15,793 nt of DNA from NCBI GenBank assembly GCA_029855925.1, contig JAGSHP010000247.1, positions 1 to 15,793 on the forward strand. The letters run 5' to 3'. The first letter of the stretch is position 1. Each line of letters opens with the position of its first letter. Source of the stretch: Candidatus Thorarchaeota archaeon. Its GTDB lineage: Archaea > Asgardarchaeota > Thorarchaeia > Thorarchaeales > Thorarchaeaceae. The position numbers and the translations under genes were made by a program. Below are positions 14,180 to 15,793 of the stretch, piece by piece. The notes under the pieces were generated by a model. The model worked only from the letters and a program-made list of their open reading frames with translations. It was not told the origin of the DNA and ran no database searches.

Positions 14180-14208
14180 AAAGTCGGCCCTTGCCGAAGA
14201 CTTTTTTT
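14180..14208 (+). terminator. Hairpin with seven-T run between divergent promoters
   Basis: AAAGT-CGGC pairs with GCCG-ACTTT around CCTT, with AAG bulged on the 3' side, and runs into seven T residues (14202-14208). On the plus strand it looks like a terminator, yet no plus-strand gene precedes it. It could stop antisense or upstream transcripts before the ArsR-like gene, or be a small leader element. Confidence 0.4.
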
Positions 14209-14241
14209 GTAGTAGGTCGGTGAAAAGTACACCCAAACAGC

Positions 14242-14262
14242 AAGTATAATAAACCGTTACTT
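14242..14262 (+). promoter_or_regulatory. TATA box with inverted repeat before the ArsR-like gene
   Basis: AAGTATAATAAA contains a TATA-like element about 45 bp before the GTG at 14292. AAGTA (14242-14246) and TACTT (14258-14262) form a 5-bp inverted repeat around 11 bp that covers the TATA element, so autoregulation by the winged-helix protein is conceivable. A second TATA-like ACTTAAAC (14259-14266) would instead give an almost leaderless transcript. The arms are short and may be chance. Confidence 0.4.
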
Positions 14263-14291
14263 AAACAACCTGCAACTCGAGGTGTTACATT

Positions 14292-14573
14292 GTGTCAGAA
14301 ACACTGCATATCAAAAATGATGAAGACATCGAACGCATCGGTAGCGCTCTTTCCTCAAAAACTCGCTTAAGAATCCTTAAACTTCTCCTCCAGGGCGAAA
14401 AGGATGTGACACGTGTGGCGAGGCAAATTGGAGGGACCGAGGCCAATGCTAGTGCCCAAATCAAGATACTCTCTGAGGCGGGTCTCTTGGATTGCCGATA
14501 TGAGCCGGGTCAACATGGTCTCAAGAAGATCTCTCGAACTAAGGTAAAGAGAATCATAATTGACTTGGAATAG
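14292..14573 (+). CDS. ArsR-like winged-helix transcription regulator
   Basis: A 93-residue single-domain DNA-binding protein. It begins with the helix IERIGSALSSKTRLRILKLL, characteristic of ArsR-type winged helices. The helix-turn-helix is DVTRVARQIGGTEANASAQI, with the recognition helix around EANASAQIKILSEAGLL, and the wing is CRYEPGQHGLKKI. The usual metal-binding ELCVCDL motif of SmtB/ArsR sensors is absent, so a metal is unlikely to be its signal. The start is GTG at 14292 with a weak GGTGT upstream at 14281. It is divergent from the DUF460 gene and convergent with the gene ending at 14611; no obvious target other than its own intergenic region is seen. Confidence 0.85.
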   Translation: MSETLHIKNDEDIERIGSALSSKTRLRILKLLLQGEKDVTRVARQIGGTEANASAQIKILSEAGLLDCRYEPGQHGLKKISRTKVKRIIIDLE

Positions 14574-14610
14574 CACTTCACTCAAGTGGAATCACACTGG
14601 CACTAGGTTC

Positions 14611-15207
14611 TCATTTCGTCTTGGTGAGGCCCACTGTCAGATGTGCCTTCCATCTCTGTATTCTCTTTAGTATATTGTCACGTTCCTCGGGACGAATCCC
14701 TTTGGTCCCGCGCTTTTTGAGAAATTGCAACACAATGTTCATGTCTCGTTCTACTCTGTCATTGGGATGCTCCTTCGTGATTAGCTGCGTCTTGGCACTT
14801 TCAAGATACGTGGCCAGATCTTTGGCAATGACCTCCCCTGCTTGAACCCTGCCTGCAAAATCATCCAAGACTGTTTCAACAACTGATGAGAAGTCAACAT
14901 CCCATTCTAGCTCGGAGGAACTTGTACTTGAAACAGGAGCAGCTTCAGATTCCACAGTGGCATAATCGGACTCGTCGGAGGTGGAGGTTGGTGATGAGAA
15001 TCCCCCAATGGAGGACGATGTCCGTCTATCACTCGCCCCGGAGAATAGTGCGGTAGGGACGGGGGCTTCTTCCACGGGTGCGGACTCGGAGGAATCAGGT
15101 ACATCAAGAAGACGACGCAATTCTCTAAACTGGTCAAATAGCTCAACAAGACCACTCTGCATATGGTCGATCAGTTTCTTGATTTCTTCCTCTTTGCGTG
15201 GGGACAT
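14611..15207 (-). CDS. Hypothetical protein with acidic disordered linker, next to herA
   Basis: I do not recognise this family. From the ATG at 15207 there are 198 residues. A charged N-terminal helix (SPRKEEEIKKLIDHMQSGLV and following) is suited to a coiled coil. A low-complexity linker rich in Ser, Glu, Pro and Ala spans about residues 37-100. A helical C-terminal domain (VETVLDDFAGRVQAGEVIAK and following) ends in a basic segment rich in Lys and Arg. The frame opens at a GTG (15279) that overlaps the HerA stop by one base, but there is no ribosome binding site there. ATG 15207 has GGAG about 10 nt upstream and a TATA-like CCTATATTAT about 30 bp upstream. Being downstream of herA on the same strand, it could be a partner of the HerA system, though NurA, Mre11 or Rad50 features are not visible. 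Confidence 0.6.
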   Translation of the reverse strand: MSPRKEEEIKKLIDHMQSGLVELFDQFRELRRLLDVPDSSESAPVEEAPVPTALFSGASDRRTSSSIGGFSSPTSTSDESDYATVESEAAPVSSTSSSELEWDVDFSSVVETVLDDFAGRVQAGEVIAKDLATYLESAKTQLITKEHPNDRVERDMNIVLQFLKKRGTKGIRPEERDNILKRIQRWKAHLTVGLTKTK

Positions 15208-15235
15208 TCTTACCCATCTCCGCACCGTATGGTCA

Positions 15236-15245
15236 ATAATATAGG
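15236..15245 (-). promoter_or_regulatory. TATA-like box before the herA-adjacent gene
   Basis: CCTATATTAT on the minus strand lies about 30 bp before the ATG at 15207, placing transcription start a few bases upstream of the ATG. It supports the shorter start and independent expression from herA. Confidence 0.45.
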
Positions 15246-15278
15246 TGCTATTTGGACTTTTGGCTCTTGTTGCGAACA

Positions 15279-15793
15279 CTATCTGTCAGCACGTCTAAGT
15301 GCTTCGGTCAGGTCGGGCACTTGGTCCTTAGGCTCGAACTTTCGTTGGCGGATCTTCACAAAAGCTGGCACCGATACAACCTCACCCACAAACAGAGCCT
15401 CTCCAACCTCAAGCGTTGTTATCGCGTCAAGTGCCGCTCTATCTATTCCCTCGCTGCTTCGTCCAATGTGGTCCAGATCGTATGGATTAGTAGTTCTGAG
15501 AATCGCTTGATTGCTACACTGGCTCAGAACTGTTGTCGACAGACGGACCGGCCTCTGAGAGACGAGACAAAGAAGCGCTTGGAATTTTCGCCCCTCTCGT
15601 GCAATAGTTTCGATTCTGGGTTTCGGAAGGGCGAGTTCCTGCCGGCTCTCAGGACAAAATTGATGGGCCTCCTCCAGTACGAGAAGGAATGGGGGTATAG
15701 CGCCACGGCGTCTGAGATAAAGAAGTTCGTTCGCAAGATATGAGACCACAATCTGCTTCTTCTTCAGAGAGATGAAGTCACTCAGGTCAAGAA
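15279..15793 (-). CDS. herA: HerA-type ATPase, C-terminal part (continues past window edge)
   Basis: The last 171 residues of a hexameric FtsK/HerA-superfamily DNA translocase, which in archaea works with NurA nuclease (and Mre11-Rad50) in DNA end resection. The fragment starts LDLSDFISLKKKQIVVSYLA. It has the Walker B segment FLLVLEEAHQFCPESR (tandem Glu at fragment residues 40-41), the IETIAREGRKFQALLCLVSQRP region with a conserved Arg and sensor Gln, and ends with the GEALFVGEVVSVPAFVKIR strand region. The N-terminal HAS barrel and Walker A lie beyond the window. No conventional start belongs inside the window; an internal start near 15749 is not the real one. Stop is the TAG at 15279-15281. 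HerA-family members also occur in mobile or defence contexts, but the match here is to the chromosomal archaeal type. Confidence 0.9.
   Translation of the reverse strand, partial: LDLSDFISLKKKQIVVSYLANELLYLRRRGAIPPFLLVLEEAHQFCPESRQELALPKPRIETIAREGRKFQALLCLVSQRPVRLSTTVLSQCSNQAILRTTNPYDLDHIGRSSEGIDRAALDAITTLEVGEALFVGEVVSVPAFVKIRQRKFEPKDQVPDLTEALRRADR

Noticed and set aside
14574..14588. CACTT-CACTC-AAGTG hairpin after the ArsR-like gene as a terminator
   Set aside because: The stem is only 5 bp and no T-tract follows, so I do not call it.
15208..15279. GTG start at 15279 for the herA-adjacent protein
   Set aside because: No ribosome binding site precedes it, and a TATA-like box lies inside this stretch; the ATG at 15207 fits better.
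1..15793. tRNA or rRNA genes, CRISPR arrays, insertion sequences, phage or defence islands
   Set aside because: Reading both strands I saw no cloverleaf with a T-loop signature, no spaced repeats, no transposase or terminal inverted repeats; apart from a HerA of chromosomal type the genes are housekeeping or metabolic.

Overview
The window is archaeal. It carries archaeal-type ribosomal protein S15, Kae1, Bud32 and Pcc1 of the KEOPS tRNA-modification complex, an Sm-like protein, the archaeal families UPF0147, UPF0148 and DUF460, the FAU-1 ribonuclease and a HerA ATPase. TATA-like boxes and GGAGGTGA-type ribosome binding sites precede many genes. Base composition is mid-range (judged by eye) and genes sit close together on both strands. 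An Asgard archaeon, for example of the Thorarchaeota type, is plausible from the mix of information-processing genes and acyl-CoA dehydrogenase, but this is inference.

Layout. Positions 1-1833 hold a 5'-incomplete winged-helix plus 4Fe-4S dicluster protein, whose first 111 bases are an exact copy of an internal segment (869-979). It is followed on the same strand by an acyl-CoA dehydrogenase (1915-3117), an unrecognised multi-pass membrane protein (3199-4221) and a DUF438/hemerythrin/PAS sensor-like protein (4295-5479), which ends at a terminator-like hairpin. A divergent pair of small conserved archaeal proteins follows (UPF0148 on minus, UPF0147 on plus), then FAU-1 on plus (6437-7921).

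From 11716 down to 7929 runs a minus-strand cluster: kae1, bud32, rps15, a DHH/RecJ-like protein with degenerate metal-binding residues, and pcc1. The pcc1 gene is easily missed: its best start is a CTG that overlaps the upstream stop codon (CTGA) and sits 8 nt after a full GGAGGTG Shine-Dalgarno sequence. The cluster joins three KEOPS subunits with a ribosomal protein, so translation is its theme; the DHH-like protein may belong to replication. Cgi121, another KEOPS subunit, is not in the window.

The Sm-like gene (plus, 11857-12087) starts divergently from kae1 and converges on a large DUF460 protein (minus, 12097-14121). That protein has two RNase-H-like blocks and a long coiled coil. An ArsR-like winged-helix regulator (plus, 14292-14573) starts divergently from it. 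The right edge holds a protein with a disordered linker (minus, 14611-15207) downstream of the C-terminal part of HerA (minus, 15279 to the window edge). No gene-free stretch exceeds 300 bases. I saw no tRNA, rRNA, CRISPR array or insertion sequence.
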